Source of the DNA: Lethocerus indicus
Taxonomy: Eukaryota > Arthropoda > Insecta > Hemiptera > Belostomatidae
NCBI GenBank assembly: GCA_019843655.1
Contig: JACDQD010000005.1
Span: forward strand, 14,845,575 to 14,909,574
Direction: 5' to 3'
DNA: 64,000 nt
Each line of letters starts with the position of its first letter. The first letter of the stretch is position 1. The notes under the pieces were generated by a model. It saw nothing but the letters and a program-made list of their open reading frames with translations, was not told the DNA's origin and searched no databases. Shown here in pieces: positions 27,857 to 61,775 of the stretch. The position numbers and the translations under genes were made by a program.

Positions 27857-30800
27857 TACTGCGGACTCGTTGCTTATGGGGATGTTATCCTCCTCTCGTG
27901 AACCATTCGTCTTCGCTTAACAACACCCTCTCATTTCTACCTCCTTCAACATTCCTTGCCGCCCTTTCGCGAAGTCTGCATCCAATAAAGTAATTTTCAA
28001 GTCTCCGCCCAACTGGGAGAGATTATTACAACACAGGCCAATTATTTACACTGATATATTTTGCCAGGTAAATTTGTAAGATTGGGAGTGCCCTTCATTT
28101 AGCTTGTTAAGATATTTGTCGCGAGATCCGCGGGATTTCAAATATCCACAAAGATTGTAATTTCCTTGCGTAAAAATTCAAAACACGTGTATATAACACT
28201 TCTATAACCTTCCACTTTATCTGTTCAAATAAATGAGGACTACCTGTATGAATTAATTTTAAGCGGAGAACAGAACTCGAGACGTAAAGTTAGTGGGAAT
28301 TTAGCGTAAATTCGTTTGACTATTTGGTGTATCCGTTTACACAGTTAAATAGGTTTATTTTTTATTTTTAACGCGAAAGAAAGGAACGTGGAATTGCAAT
28401 TTAAAAAATATCGACCGGTTACAGGCTTGAAGGCTGCTACCTGTGGTCAGTTTTGGGTCATCGTTTGACAAAAATAACCATTTTCAAGGGACGTTAAGCA
28501 AACGACCCGCCGACCGGTAAAAACTGTATCGAGTTACACCCGGTTCTCGTTTTTCCCCCTCCATCGTCGCCCAACCGCCTTCCATGTTATTCGGTTTCGG
28601 CGGTGCAACTGAAATGCACGAATACGAGACCGAGGAATTCGAGATAAGGCACGGTCCTAAAAGAGGCCCAACGAAACACGCACACACACACACAAATTAT
28701 TTCTACATTCCTCAATGTCTCAATTATATAACTAACCGCCGTGCGCCCAATCGAAGTATAAACGTTCTGAATAAAAATATAGCGGTGGCTTTCAATTACT
28801 CATCCTTCACGACTATCGACAGGAAATTCCGAGAACATCAAATAAGAGATTGTTTTATTCATTTGTTTTATGAAACGCCGGCAATTAATAACCATTAATT
28901 AATTACTTTTATTAACCCGACAGGAATTGTTTCAATAAAATAAACATCGGTTCGGATTCTTGCCCTTGAAGCATCTGCCCAAAACCATCGCGTCTTACAA
29001 GCATTCACATTCGCATTCAAAAATTAGCATTAAAAACGTGCAGTGAAATGTAATTAGAAACGCTTTGGAAGCAATGGGGAACAAAACTTGGCGATGATAT
29101 TTGGTAAAAACGAGAAGTTAATTAACAATTTCTGAACCATAAAAGGAAAGCAAGTGGAAAACGACCGAGGGGAGGGATTACTGGAAGAATGAGAGCTGAG
29201 ATGACAGGGCGGGAAGAAAATAGAACGAGAAGACAAGAGAGGAGGGATATTTAATGGGGAAAGAAAAATATATGGCCGGGATGGAGTAACAGCCAAGTAG
29301 AGAACGAGAGGGAAAGAGAGAGTGAGAGAGTGAGTGAGGGTGGGAGAGGTATGAAGCTATTGGTGTGCCTTGTACTTTGCCTCTCATAAAAGTCCGACCG
29401 CTCGTATTTATAGCCGGTCGCCAATACTGGCCACAAAGCCTTGAAACTCCCCCTATTATTCAGCCCAGAGAAGTTCCTTTTGCAGTTGGTGTCCAGCTAA
29501 CTCCAATCCCAGAAATAATACTTTCCCTCTTTAATTAATAAGCTATGACATAAACTGCCGAATTATCAACGAACTGATTAATGTTTTGTTCGTTTGACAA
29601 CAATTCTTGAACTGAAATAAGAGTCTACAGCTTTTTTAAGATGGAGAGATCATGTTTTGAAAGATATTTTGAGGTTTGTGAAAGGTAAAGAGGTTTTTGC
29701 AGAGGAACCTTATTATTCAAGTAATATTTATTAAAACGATTTGTAGATGAATAAATAGCACAATGTTGTCTGATTTCTCCTATTCTCTCTCTAGATTTGA
29801 TTTTATCTCTTAGTAAAATATACTTTCTCATATCCCAAAAGTGTCACCATTGGGTGGTTTCTTTTATCAAGTCCTTCACGCACAAGACAATACATTTAAC
29901 CATTGTACTAATAACTTTAAGAAGTTGATTGTACAAAAATAAAGGAAATAAAAAAAGTAAAATATACTTGAATGCTTGAGTAAATTTACCAAACAACCTT
30001 TATTCTACCTTTGGTTGCTCACCAAATATTTCCATATTTGGAGGGTAGCTATTCTGGTCGCGGAGTAGACGTTTCGTTCCCATAAATCAATTTTTTGTTC
30101 CGGTTATTGAGCACGATAACAGTTGTATACAACAATATTTTACATTATTCGCTATTGAAACAGCGCAATGAGAGTTATTATGACAATAAGTTAATTTGAA
30201 ATAACAGGTGAAAATTCTAAACATTTGGATGAAATAAAATTGGGAGTGTAGTTGGGCCTGGGTCGGTGAGCCGACGCCAAATATTTGTTGTGTAAAATCT
30301 TATCTGAACTTTCCTCACCTGTAGTGGCCCGGTTCCTAGCATCCTGCTCGCCCGGTGCAACGTTAATTCCCGTTAATGCCCGTGCTTTAAATCGGTGATT
30401 TATAAGTGGCCGGTAACCGAGTTCGAACACTCGGTCATTATCCGGCTTAAAATTGCGGGCCGCAAATTGCTGCCTAGTTTAGTTTTAACGATGGCCCAAT
30501 CCCACCAGACTGACTGACTCTCGAGTCACAGCTCGTTACGTCTTAATGTGTAGCCCATAGGCCAGATTCGAGAATACAAAGGAGTTTTAAAACCAACTGA
30601 CTCCAATTAAATATATGGCGATATATTTAATAAATTAATAATGTCATATAAATTTCCTGGATGTAATATTTATAGTTATTTTGAGTACATCCACTGAAAG
30701 AAGAATCAATAACTTCAATTCCTTTGACCAGAAACGGAATGCTACTGGCTATGATAAGAAGCCGACAGCCTTATAAAATATAGGAATGAATTATGCGACA

Positions 30801-33800
30801 GAAAATCATTTGGTGGGAGGACACTTGGTTGAAATATCTAAAATAAACAATCAGGAATCAACCCTGCCTTGCAACCTTCTACACTGGTGTTATGAGGGTT
30901 CTATCTATACTCACATACAGGATTCTTTATTGATATCTTTATGGTTGGACACTGTATGCTCCTAGTTTGGAACACGTCTATTCATACCATCTAATTGCCT
31001 TATCAGTCATATAAAACATGAATATTAACAATTTTCAACAGTCTTCCTCAGGTATAAATTAGTCAAATTAGGTTAATTATAATGAAAACATTACTGTTAG
31101 TTTCAGGCGAGTAGTGTCTGAAACTCATTGCAAATTTTTGTAAGGATAGTCTTGAATTATATAGCCTTGTCTGAGACAAATTGTAAATTTCCGTCTGGTG
31201 AACACGTGTTCATAGATCTAGTGATTCACTCACGACGTGACTTTACGTTTTAAACCGTTTTGTTTGGTCGCGTTGTACCCCTTCTTTCGCTTTCCATCAA
31301 CAGATATAGGTCTGTATATATGTATTCCGTGTTCATTGTATATAAATAGAACTGTTATTATCCGAGAGCTACGGTTTGGGCCCTGGTACTGCGCAGGTAG
31401 CTTGGTGGAAGGCGTCCATAAATAATGTTATTAAAACGCTATCTGTAGACACTGGTGAAGATACAGGGCGATAGGGTTATCTCTTTGTCCCGGACCGAGA
31501 ACTGTTTGGAAGCCCGGGGCGTCCTTATATGGATCCCCGTATAGTCTTAAGGTATTTCTGAAGCCAGCCGCAAGAGATAAAGCTTCATATGCATAAGGGG
31601 TGGATGGACAGCCATGGATGGAAATTACTCCTAGATTTGAGAAAACTAACGGCACCTTGTGTAGGTCGTCCCTTCCCGAACTTTTTTTTTATACAAACGC
31701 CGTCGTTATTATATGATAATTTGAATAATAATTATGTGTGTTCAACGGGCACTAGTAACATGTACAAGAGAAGGCCTTTTCGGGAATCGTTCAAGTTTTT
31801 TGAAAAGGCCGTAAGTTCCGGGACCAAGTGCAGCAACGTGATATGGATTTATACCTTACGGGGGTTTAAACATTAAACTGTATTAAAGGATAATAAATTC
31901 CAGTCAGACTGCGACGGTAGGAAAAAAAACTGATTTATAAGACTGGCTTGAGGGTACCAAGGGGCTGGCGATTCCCCTTACCTGGAGACGAAGAGGGATA
32001 AGGGCGCAGGACTTTTCCTTCGGATATTTATTTTATTATAATCCAAATTTAAAGCTCAATGAAAACGAAGCATTTCACGTATAAATCCAATTATTCCTTG
32101 TTATGTAGCTTAGAAATATCTACAGTTTATGGTATAGTAGACCCCTCCACATATTGTGACGCTAGTTTTTGACTGAATTCTACGAGATTTGGAAAAGTAG
32201 AGGAACCACAGTAACGGCCTAGGTCCGGCAGGATGCGTTACTGGCATGCGCTAGTACCTCGATGTACTGATGACCAATTGCTACTGACGATGCCGAGAAA
32301 CTGAAATCGGTAATGCTAAACTATAGGGGAAGTCTTTGAACCCGTGCGCTAATGACAGTGGAACATTACAGAAATAGTGTTCCTCTCACTCGTGTTCTCT
32401 TTGAAGTGTAATTCATCACGTTTCCGAACCAATGAAAAGACAAATTGCGTGACCCGGCCGACCAAAGCTGAGTCATTTCCCCTCTGGTTGTTTGACTTCA
32501 AAGTTAGACGAAAGGAATAAGCTAAATTAAAACATTTCGCTACAGATAAAACTCGTTCAATGGGATTGAACTGCAGAAAACTTAAATTTAAACAATTACT
32601 TTATGACCGAAATGAACAGCTCCTTGAAGACCACTAATGACGGAAAAGAAGCCTTTTTTAAGTAACAGTAGTCCAGCCATATCAATCGAAAGTTACATAA
32701 CAGAATGTATACTTATCTCAAAATTATATAAAACATAAATTACTTTAATTTTTTCCAACTATAAACAACCTCAGGGAAACTGATATCAGATGAAGGACAA
32801 TGGGCGAGTGAAGTAGATCGCCAAGAACCATTGTAATCCAACCCCTCGGGAAACCCAAAAGAGGTATATTAAATTGTTTAAAGTTTATTTTAATTTGCTT
32901 TTTGCATAGAATATTCCATTCTAGTTCCTTTAGTTTTTTGAATCAATCACGATTTCATTTCTTGCAGCTTAAAAACAAAATCATTCGTGATTTCCATTTC
33001 TTGAAGGAGTTCTTGAAGGGATTTTAGAAATAGCTTTTACGGGTTAATGAGTGTGCCTGGAAGAGGTTCTTGCGTTTGTGCATCTCTAAAATTGTCACTG
33101 GATAGATTACGTAATCTGGCTCCCGCTGGAGTTGGAAAAACAACCGGTCGGTGCGATGATGTCATGCCGGTACAAAACTGGGTCCCGATAAGGCACGAAC
33201 CGCAGTAAAAGTTTCAACTGGCTTCCTCACTACAATGAGACGTCTCCACGTTGTCTCTTCGGTCCGTGAAAACCAAACCTATCGTTGCTCGGTGCTAGTG
33301 GCCCTAGTTTTTCACTTTTACTACCAACCGGTCTGAACCAGTTCAGTTTTATCAGGGAGAACGAAAACAGGAAAGGGAACTGGTGGCCGTACGAAAACCT
33401 ACCAATAATATACTCTTGAGCACACGGATACGGTTAATCTAACACTCCTACAAATATACTAATACTAATTGAACAAAGACTCGTGTAACGATTGACAATT
33501 TCACTCACGACAGCAAAGGTATATTAATAATAGAAATGGCTGGTGGCTGTACTCCACCGGGAGAAGAATGTTTGGGCAACGACCCTCGCTCACGTTTCAT
33601 ATATATATAACCAGAAGAGGCGTCAAATGACAGAATTTCAAATCGTTCGAGAGGAGGAAAACTTTTTACCTTAAAGTAAGAACACGTACGATTTTTTTAG
33701 AACAAAGTGAATGTCCATTGTAAATAAATTTGTGTAGGAAATAAAACGGGCCAGATCATATTAATTCTTAAAAGAATGTTTCAAAATGTGCATAACATTG

Positions 33801-36800
33801 AACCCGAAAACGGGTGATAGTCGCATCCCTTACTCAGTGAAGATTTAAAGTAAGAATAAAAGAGTATGAGCGAATATTACCTTCGTGATTAAATGTTTCT
33901 TGGAACCGAGCTCAAGAACAATAAACTGAAATATGAACAGATTACGGTGAAGAACTGATTACAAAATTCTCCGAAGTACAATATCACAGCTGATTTTAAA
34001 TATTAGCTTAACGTCTGTGAATTGGCATACTGATTATTTTTTATTGCTATGCTCAATTTGTGTTGAATTTATTTGGAGGAGGTTCATTATATAAACTGTA
34101 GAGACTCCGTCCAACAAAATAATATTTATCGACCAAAACTCGAACGTCGAACTTTTTCTTGAATTTCAGGGGCACATACCTGTGAAACAGTATCACAGTA
34201 CCGAGCTGAAACATGCCATCGCCGCTTTCAGTGATGTGTAGCTACAGATAAAAGGACGGGACAACGGTTTATAATGGCTACCGAGCTAAAAGCATCGTGA
34301 AGACATCTGGCTGAAATTCTTGAATTCTCTGTCGACATATCGTAGGATCGGGATGTTGGACCTACACAAGATGGCACGCTCCGAAATGCTATAATTGAGT
34401 ATGTAGTAGTAATACATTAGTATTTCTACTATACATTGGTGTTATTGAATGTACTTTATAAATCGTTGTTAAACTCCGAATTCTGCAATGCATCCTGAAA
34501 AACTGATGCAGACGTGAAAAAACACAAAGACTGTACCGCTTCTCTGAAAGAGGGAGTACAGTTATGCTTTCTGAGGTACTTGAACAGGTAGTTGAGGAGG
34601 CCAAATTCATGGACCAGAAACTGAAGAAGCTTTGGGTTAAGTGCTTTATTTGTCCAGGGATTTGGGTCCCATTTTCGATGGTGGCGGTACACCTCGTCCT
34701 GGTTGTCCCGTTTATCCCCGAAAATCCGACAACAATGACCGGGGTTCAACAGATTGTCGAGAATATACTTCAAAACCGATTCGTTTCAAAAATGAATTTC
34801 ACGATAGTTACGCGAGGTTCGGTGGGGCCAATAACAAACAATCTGGCACGGTAATAAATAAAAAAAGTAAATCCAAAGACATTCGTACCGGTATCGTTAA
34901 GGACGGGCTTAATCAGTTAATAATTTCTCCTGGAATTGATGATTGATTCCATTATTCAATGGATAAGTTATTGCTGAAAATTTGAAAATGTTGAAGCATC
35001 GGTCTTAGGCTAGGGGTGTATAACTGTCTTCTCACAATTTATATACGTTTTACGCCTATCAGAAGCTAACCTCCTACCCCTCCAACGCAGATAACATTTT
35101 GCGTTAACGATAATGGGACACGAATCTGTGGACTAACCTAATTCTGGCACATTATGAATGTAATTTTACGTTCTTACAGAAAGTAGGTCATAAAGAATTA
35201 GGCCTCCCAAAAAAAGTTAATAATATCCGGTATCGATAACCTATTGACAAAAAACGTAGAATCGAAATGGCGACGGCATTCTTGTTTATGCTCCGATCCT
35301 AAAAATATATTATCAAAACTGGCACAGTTCATGGTTTTCTGTTGACGTCCTGAAAGTCATCCCAATGCGCTGATAAGAGCATAAAAGAGGTTATACGGCT
35401 GGTGCGTGGTAAGAATTAATATCTATGTTACAAGGGACGAGATATAGGGGCTTTTCCTGTTTCAGATCCGCCCGTGTATCAGACGTAACGAATCTAGCAC
35501 AGCTTGAAGGCAGGACGTGGTCATAACATGGATGCCATTGACATAAAGCTCGACTACACGCCAAAATCACGCGCTGAATTATAATTCATGTATTAAACGA
35601 AAATTTAATAAGATTTAAGAGGAAGCCGTTTATTCCTCTCCTCTTATAGGTTACAGACGTCAAAGCTGTTTAGCATACAATCGAAATATTGTAAATTCGA
35701 CATATTTTTAAAGTAATCAAAGAAAAAGAATGTATTACAGTTAAAAGCTATACTAATTTGATTGCCGGGTTTTTAGCTAAGAGAGCCATGCCCGGGCAGT
35801 CGGCAAGTAGAGACTGTCTCCAGGGTCCAGGGGGTCTCGGGCGTCGGGTTCAATTAAACAGACAGCCATCTGTTTTAGGGATTAGAAACAGTTTCAAGCC
35901 CGCCTTACGTAAACATATAAACAACGCTTTTTAACAAGGCCCAATCTCCACACAAGTTTGTTTTGACTTACGTGCCCGGTATCATCATTTTCGAGTGTCA
36001 CCGCCGCTTGACCTAATATCGGAACTGGGGGACCATCTTATTTTTCCAACTGAAATATGAATTTTTTTAGGCCACACAATACGGCTAAAAGATTTCGTCT
36101 ACTTATAGGCAATTTACGAGCAATGATTATACACCGCAAACGGCGGAAGATCAAACCAATAGGAAACATCGGGGCTTGGTTTTGGTAATGAGCCTGCAAA
36201 TGTGTTAGGATTCTCGGCGAAAGAGAACTACCTTCTACAACAAAAACCTAGATCGGTGTTTCTCTATCATATTTTTCCCCGAAGAATGAAGGAATATATA
36301 ATGTTACAATCTCGTCGTACTTTATAAAAGATAACATGACTTTACCAAATAATTTGAACAGATGTATAATTGTTTCTTACACTTCCAAATCTACAGTTGT
36401 TTCGCCTTGTCTGAGCCTATTTTCAAGTTATTCCTATAAATTATCAAACCCAACTTAGTTTCATCCCAAGCCCAGTACACAATTTACTGAACAATTGGGC
36501 GCCAAAATTAAATTGGGTTCTATGCAAAGCATCAATCAAATATTGGTTGTACCAAACTGAAGGTTAAAAGTTGAATGCTTAATCGATTGCGGGGCCCCCG
36601 TGTAGTTTCAGTTCAATGCAGAATAGTGACCAAAACAATTATGCAGCAGCATAATCGAACATGACATCAAAACACTTGTCCCACACATGCTATCAATGAT
36701 CTCATAGCCCATTTCGAAACATGTGGCATTATTTTTCAGCCCACGCTGTCGATATTTTATAACTAATTTTTTTATTTCACTGACCGTTTAGTTTATCTTT

Positions 36801-36855
36801 AGTTTCATAATTTTGAATCCGGAAGAGCGGATGAAAGTTATGGACTGGTTTTGGA

Positions 36856-36860
<5 letters not shown>
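27857..36860. other. Non-coding stretch, no gene supported
   Basis: No supported gene. Purine-rich at 29,150-29,350. At 34.4-34.95 kb four short open frames overlap on both strands, without recognisable domains. Confidence 0.45.

Positions 36861-36897
<37 letters not shown>
36861..36897. repeat. (GT)n(AT)n microsatellite
   Basis: Thirteen GT units followed by AT units. Confidence 0.95.
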
Positions 36898-36898
<1 letters not shown>

Positions 36899-39800
36899 AT
36901 AGGGGTGGCCCCTCAATTGGGATTGACCAAGGGTAAATTGTTGAACGGTGCCGTCTCACCGTTCTAAGACCCATATGGGCCTCTGGTAGGACGACCCATT
37001 TGGACAACACATGTTTCCCACAGGGCACACCACTGGGCTCATTCAAACCAACGTCCGAGCTGCGTTTGACTTCATAATTTCCCCCCTACCACTAAATTCT
37101 TTCCACTTTTCTCAAAAAAAAATCTCGGGTCGATGACACGATCGAAAATATATCGTCCCAACCGTTGGGAATAAGGAAGCTTCGTTTCTACCACTGCATT
37201 ACATGTACACATCCTATCACCGATATAACCCCAAATAAGTTATATTTGGGGGGGAGGGGGAGAAAGATTCGATTGGGTCGAAATATATTATCTGGAACTA
37301 TATTTTCTTTACATTTTAATGGAATTAATAAAAGCTAAAATTATTTACAAAACAGTACTTGCTGATTGTAAAAATCCAAATGAACTCATTCTGGCAATTA
37401 ACTAAAATGATGAATACAAAGTTATGGAAAATTAAATACAATGTATAATTATCTCTGGATAGTAATCATTACTTTGTTTCATTGAACTAAAATTGTATGA
37501 ACTGTTTTAACAAAATTTTAAAAAATTTATTCCACTTTTATTTTTTAATAACATTCTTTAGCGCGCATGTTTACCAGATTCGAGCACTCCCGTTTTTTCG
37601 TTCCTCTCACAATCATCGTTCTCCCACCGTAGGATTCTGTTAGTGCTGACAGGATGCATCGCCCGCACCTGACATGTATAAATATATTTACAATAGGAAA
37701 ACTAAACCAAATGATGCTGAAATCGGTTAAGATTTTCGAGATAAAATCGAGTTCAGGTAGAACACTGATGATGATATTAGAAACCGACATCAAGAACTTA
37801 AGTCTTTATGATGTTTCGTGATGTATTACAAATGTGGTAATAGAGCCTGTTAATAGTGAAATATTTAATGAATAAAATGACCGATATTAGTAAACAGACA
37901 ACATAACTATAAAAAATAGAACATTATCTAGAAATATCATTGAATGTAATAGCTCGTCCATATAAAAAATAAACACCTCTTATGTTCATTCCTATAATTA
38001 TAGGCTGGTCAATCTATACAAGCGTATTATAGTTCACGAAGTTATTAGTCCTCATTCACTTAGGAAATGTTAGCCTTGTTTTTGGTATCGGACCGATAAC
38101 ATGGGGAGGTAGAATAGTTAATAAAAAAATTGACCTTTGTATTTTTGGACGATCATTTATCAGCGAATCGAGAACAGAGGAAATAATTTGACACAACCAA
38201 TTAGAACCAGAGTCGGCTATATTAAATGAGGGCATACAAAAAAAATTATGCCCCTATGAATATACCCCCTACGCGTTTACGACGGGGATAACGAACTAAC
38301 CGGCATAACTAATCTGGCACCTTTGTTAAATAGATATCGGTACTTTCAGGAGGACTTCAGTAGGACTTCAGGAGGGAGATTATTCAATTAACTGCAGAAA
38401 CGAAAAAAAAATTGTGCTCCGCGATTTCATAGAGTTATATTATGTTTGTGTTATTTACTTGTTGGATATTTAAACTTAGCATCTGGATCGGCAAATCCTC
38501 TGTTCGGTGCCAGAGTAACCCTTATTTCTTGCACAACACGTCTTAAACTGCTACAACTCACTTGTACAATCAAATGAGAACATTGAAATTTCATCCGTTC
38601 AATCGAGAGTACAGGTAGTACTTAGTTACTGTATATTATATTTAAAAGTTTTGGGGAGTCACTTCTGTACAAGTTTACATTTTTCGGACGATCAAGGCAT
38701 CTGAATAGTCAATACGCGGAAGATTTGTGTCATTTCATTTAAGGGATGAACAAATAGCCTTGATGTCTGACATGTTGTTTATATAACTTTTGTGGGAATA
38801 CCAAAAAAATGCCCAGAAAAAATTCTCGTTATCGCCAAAATGAAACTTGAACTCAGATAAAATATAATAGGCTATCGAAAATTTGAATCGTCTGGTACGG
38901 CACAATTATGTCACACATTGAAACAAGGGTTTTACTTTACTAAAACTGTATTCTCCTCAGTTTTTCACTTTTGTATACAAACGGTTGTTATAGCTAACAA
39001 TTCATTACTTACAATAATTTATACATAATAAAAATAAATGAAAATATTTATTTTATTTCACAAACGAAATACATTAATTAATAATATTGTGCGCAGGTAT
39101 ATCATCACCCTTTAAGTACGTAAGGTAGGTAAAGGCAATTTCAAAAAGGAATATTGTTGAGTACCAAGATGCTAACCTTTAGATACCACAGAAAATGTTA
39201 TTAATATTCGTTTTCATAAGTTTCACTTTATAAAGTGCAGTAATGGAAATGATTCGAACGGACTGGAATATGACTACCGATATTAGCATACTACTGTGTC
39301 ATACGTCTTATGATATACTCGAACATTTGATACCCCTTTTTTACGTATATATTAGTCAATATTTGAATCAATACACTCAAATCGTATCATAATGCAGCGT
39401 TTATTCCATAAAAGCAGGAAGACCTTAAAATTGTCTTAATATACAATCTCAACCTTTCGGGCTGAGAACGTCGAATGCCATTATGGTACAGTAAGTAATA
39501 ACCAAAAAAGTTAATCCGGTCTCCCAATTTCCTCGAAATCATAGGATTATTCGATTATTCGATAATATAGCATTTTAGAATACCACTGCCGAAAAAGACA
39601 CGTTTAAAAAATAGCATCGTAATTAATGGGAAGACGAAGATAAAAAATGAGGAAGGGGGGATGGGACTTATCAATATGGACCGGGGAGGTCACCCCCACC
39701 ACGGCCCCCCTCCAGTGATAACTCGTCCGAGGGTAGTGGGGATTTCGCGACAGCATCGTCCCTTCTCACCCACAACAATCTCAACAGGTGGCTCCATCTA

Positions 39801-40220
39801 ACGGGCTCCGGTCAGAAATTTGAACGTCGAGTCACCAATACGCTGTCTACAAATACGAAATCGGCAATAATAAATAAACTAAAATGTAAGTGTCTCCGCG
39901 TGTCTACGAATCAAAAGTGTAGCATAGTCCCGTTGTCAGCGCTAATTACAGAAGCCTTTATAGGGAGGAACTGGGAGGCTGGAACCGGTCTCGGGGACTC
40001 CGTCACCGGTGGCGGCCCTCCCAGTTACACTGGGAAATTCGCTGTCCGTAAATTTTCGTAGCACCTAGCCGCTAACCTTTTAGAACTGAAGGTTTACTTT
40101 GGGAATGCGGGAGTATCCGCTAAACGTCACGTAGAGAACGAACCCGTTTATGCACTATAAACGATGACCGTATCGGGGACGGTTGGGAAAACGCGAGGTA
40201 GGTATACGGCTTGGAATGGT
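36898..40220. other. Non-coding stretch next to the divergent first exon
   Basis: Lies just downstream of the - strand signal-peptide exon, so it is expected to be the beginning of that gene's first intron. GC and CpG rise from about 39.65 kb toward the promoter. No second exon found. Confidence 0.5.
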
Positions 40221-40226
40221 ACTTAC

Positions 40227-40298
40227 CGCTTGCCGGGAATAGTGGACGAATTGGGCGAGAATGAAGAGGCCCGCTATGAAGAGTAGCCGCGGCGGCAT
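40227..40298 (-). CDS. First coding exon of divergent partner gene (probable collagen IV, vkg type)
   Basis: On the - strand an ATG at 40298 opens 24 codons, MPPRLLFIAGLFILAQFVHY then Ser-Arg-Gln-Ala, a classic basic-then-hydrophobic secretion signal, closed in phase 0 by a perfect GTAAGT donor at 40226-40221. It faces the collagen IV start 182 bp away. In flies and vertebrates the neighbour of a collagen IV gene in this position is the second collagen IV chain, so that is the likely identity; the exon alone does not prove it. No Gly-X-Y exon on the - strand was found between 1 and 40,220, so the rest must lie beyond the window or be missing. Confidence 0.72.
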
Positions 40299-40480
40299 GG
40301 CAGTTCCCGTCTGGCGGGTGGGCCGGGGGCCGGAGGCCGGCCCGCCGGGGCTGCCCCCTCCCCGCGGCCCAATCGCCCGGGGAAGGGGCGCCCTGCCCGC
40401 CGCCGCCGCCGCCGCCGCCTGCTCGACCGACCCCCCGGGCTCATTGGTCTTCGGGCGGCCGTCTCAATCGTACTCAAGAC
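40299..40480. promoter_or_regulatory. Bidirectional GC-rich promoter between divergent starts
   Basis: The 182 bp between the two ATG codons are very GC- and CpG-rich, unlike the AT-rich flanks. A CCAAT box lies at 40369-40373 and an inverted one (ATTGG) at 40443-40447, one suited to each direction; no TATA box is visible. Both 5' leaders must fall within it. A shared CCAAT/GC-box promoter is known for the vertebrate COL4A1/COL4A2 pair. Confidence 0.68.
40397..40419. repeat. (CCG)n microsatellite in the shared promoter
   Basis: About seven GCC units in a row within the intergenic promoter. Its length could vary between alleles and change promoter spacing. Confidence 0.85.
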
Positions 40481-60753
<20,273 letters not shown>

Positions 60754-61708
60754 TCGATGTACGACAGCATCTAAAATGTTAAAATATATTGAGATATATC
60801 CTAATATCTATTGCAAACCTCTTTTTGCAAAACTTTTCGCTTATTTTTATTTTTATGTCCAACAAAATCAGTTGAGTTTGAATTATTTTGTTACCGACGG
60901 TTTATTAAATCACATAATTATATTGAAAGTATAATTTGCATTTATACCTATGAAGTGCGTGTCATATAGCTTACATCAGACACTCCATTATCTCATGAAT
61001 TCATTTTAGGTTTCTTTCAGCTACTTTTGTACTAAACTAGACAAAACTGAAGTTAGGAAGATAATGTACAGGTTCATGCCTTATAACATTATTTCTCACT
61101 GCCATATTTGTAAAATAATTTAATACTAGTAATATATGTATTAAGTTAAGATTTAAAATTCTTAATAAATGTGATTCTATTGTGAGTTTTATAGCAATGC
61201 TTTATATATAACGTTAAACGTATCTAGGTAGTCACTTGTATTATATGGAGATTTGTAAATAAACAAGTAATCTATTTACATTGTTATATAATTATTGTTA
61301 ACTTCCTGATTTATGCAGGACAAATGAATAGTGCCAAAAGACAAATATTTAATTTTTTAATTATTGAACTAGTACTTGGTTGGATTTTAGTTCAACTATT
61401 TTCAGATTTATAATTAGATTTGTGTTTAATAAAGCTATATTTCTTATTTTAAAGGTATAATTTAATACAAAAATATAACTATAATGATACTGAAATAATA
61501 CCACAGTACAATGGTTTTCAGTATAATCATAGTTTTAAATGAACTACATGTCTTTATGCTACAATAAACCTGTATTGATTAAATACTTAATCTCAGTTTA
61601 AATGAATTTTCAGGCTTTCTATTTTTCATTTAGTTTTGGTATAATATTGTTCATAAAATATGTGTTTCACCCAAATAATAAAGCTTATATATAGCTATAT
61701 GTAGTATT

Positions 61709-61775
<67 letters not shown>

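Noticed and set aside
34389..34946. Four overlapping open frames, one - strand frame reading GFSGINGTT, a hint of a partner collagen exon
   Set aside because: Only three Gly-X-Y triplets in a row and then the register is lost; no splice acceptor at the right place. Judged chance, although it is the only collagen-like hint in the left region.
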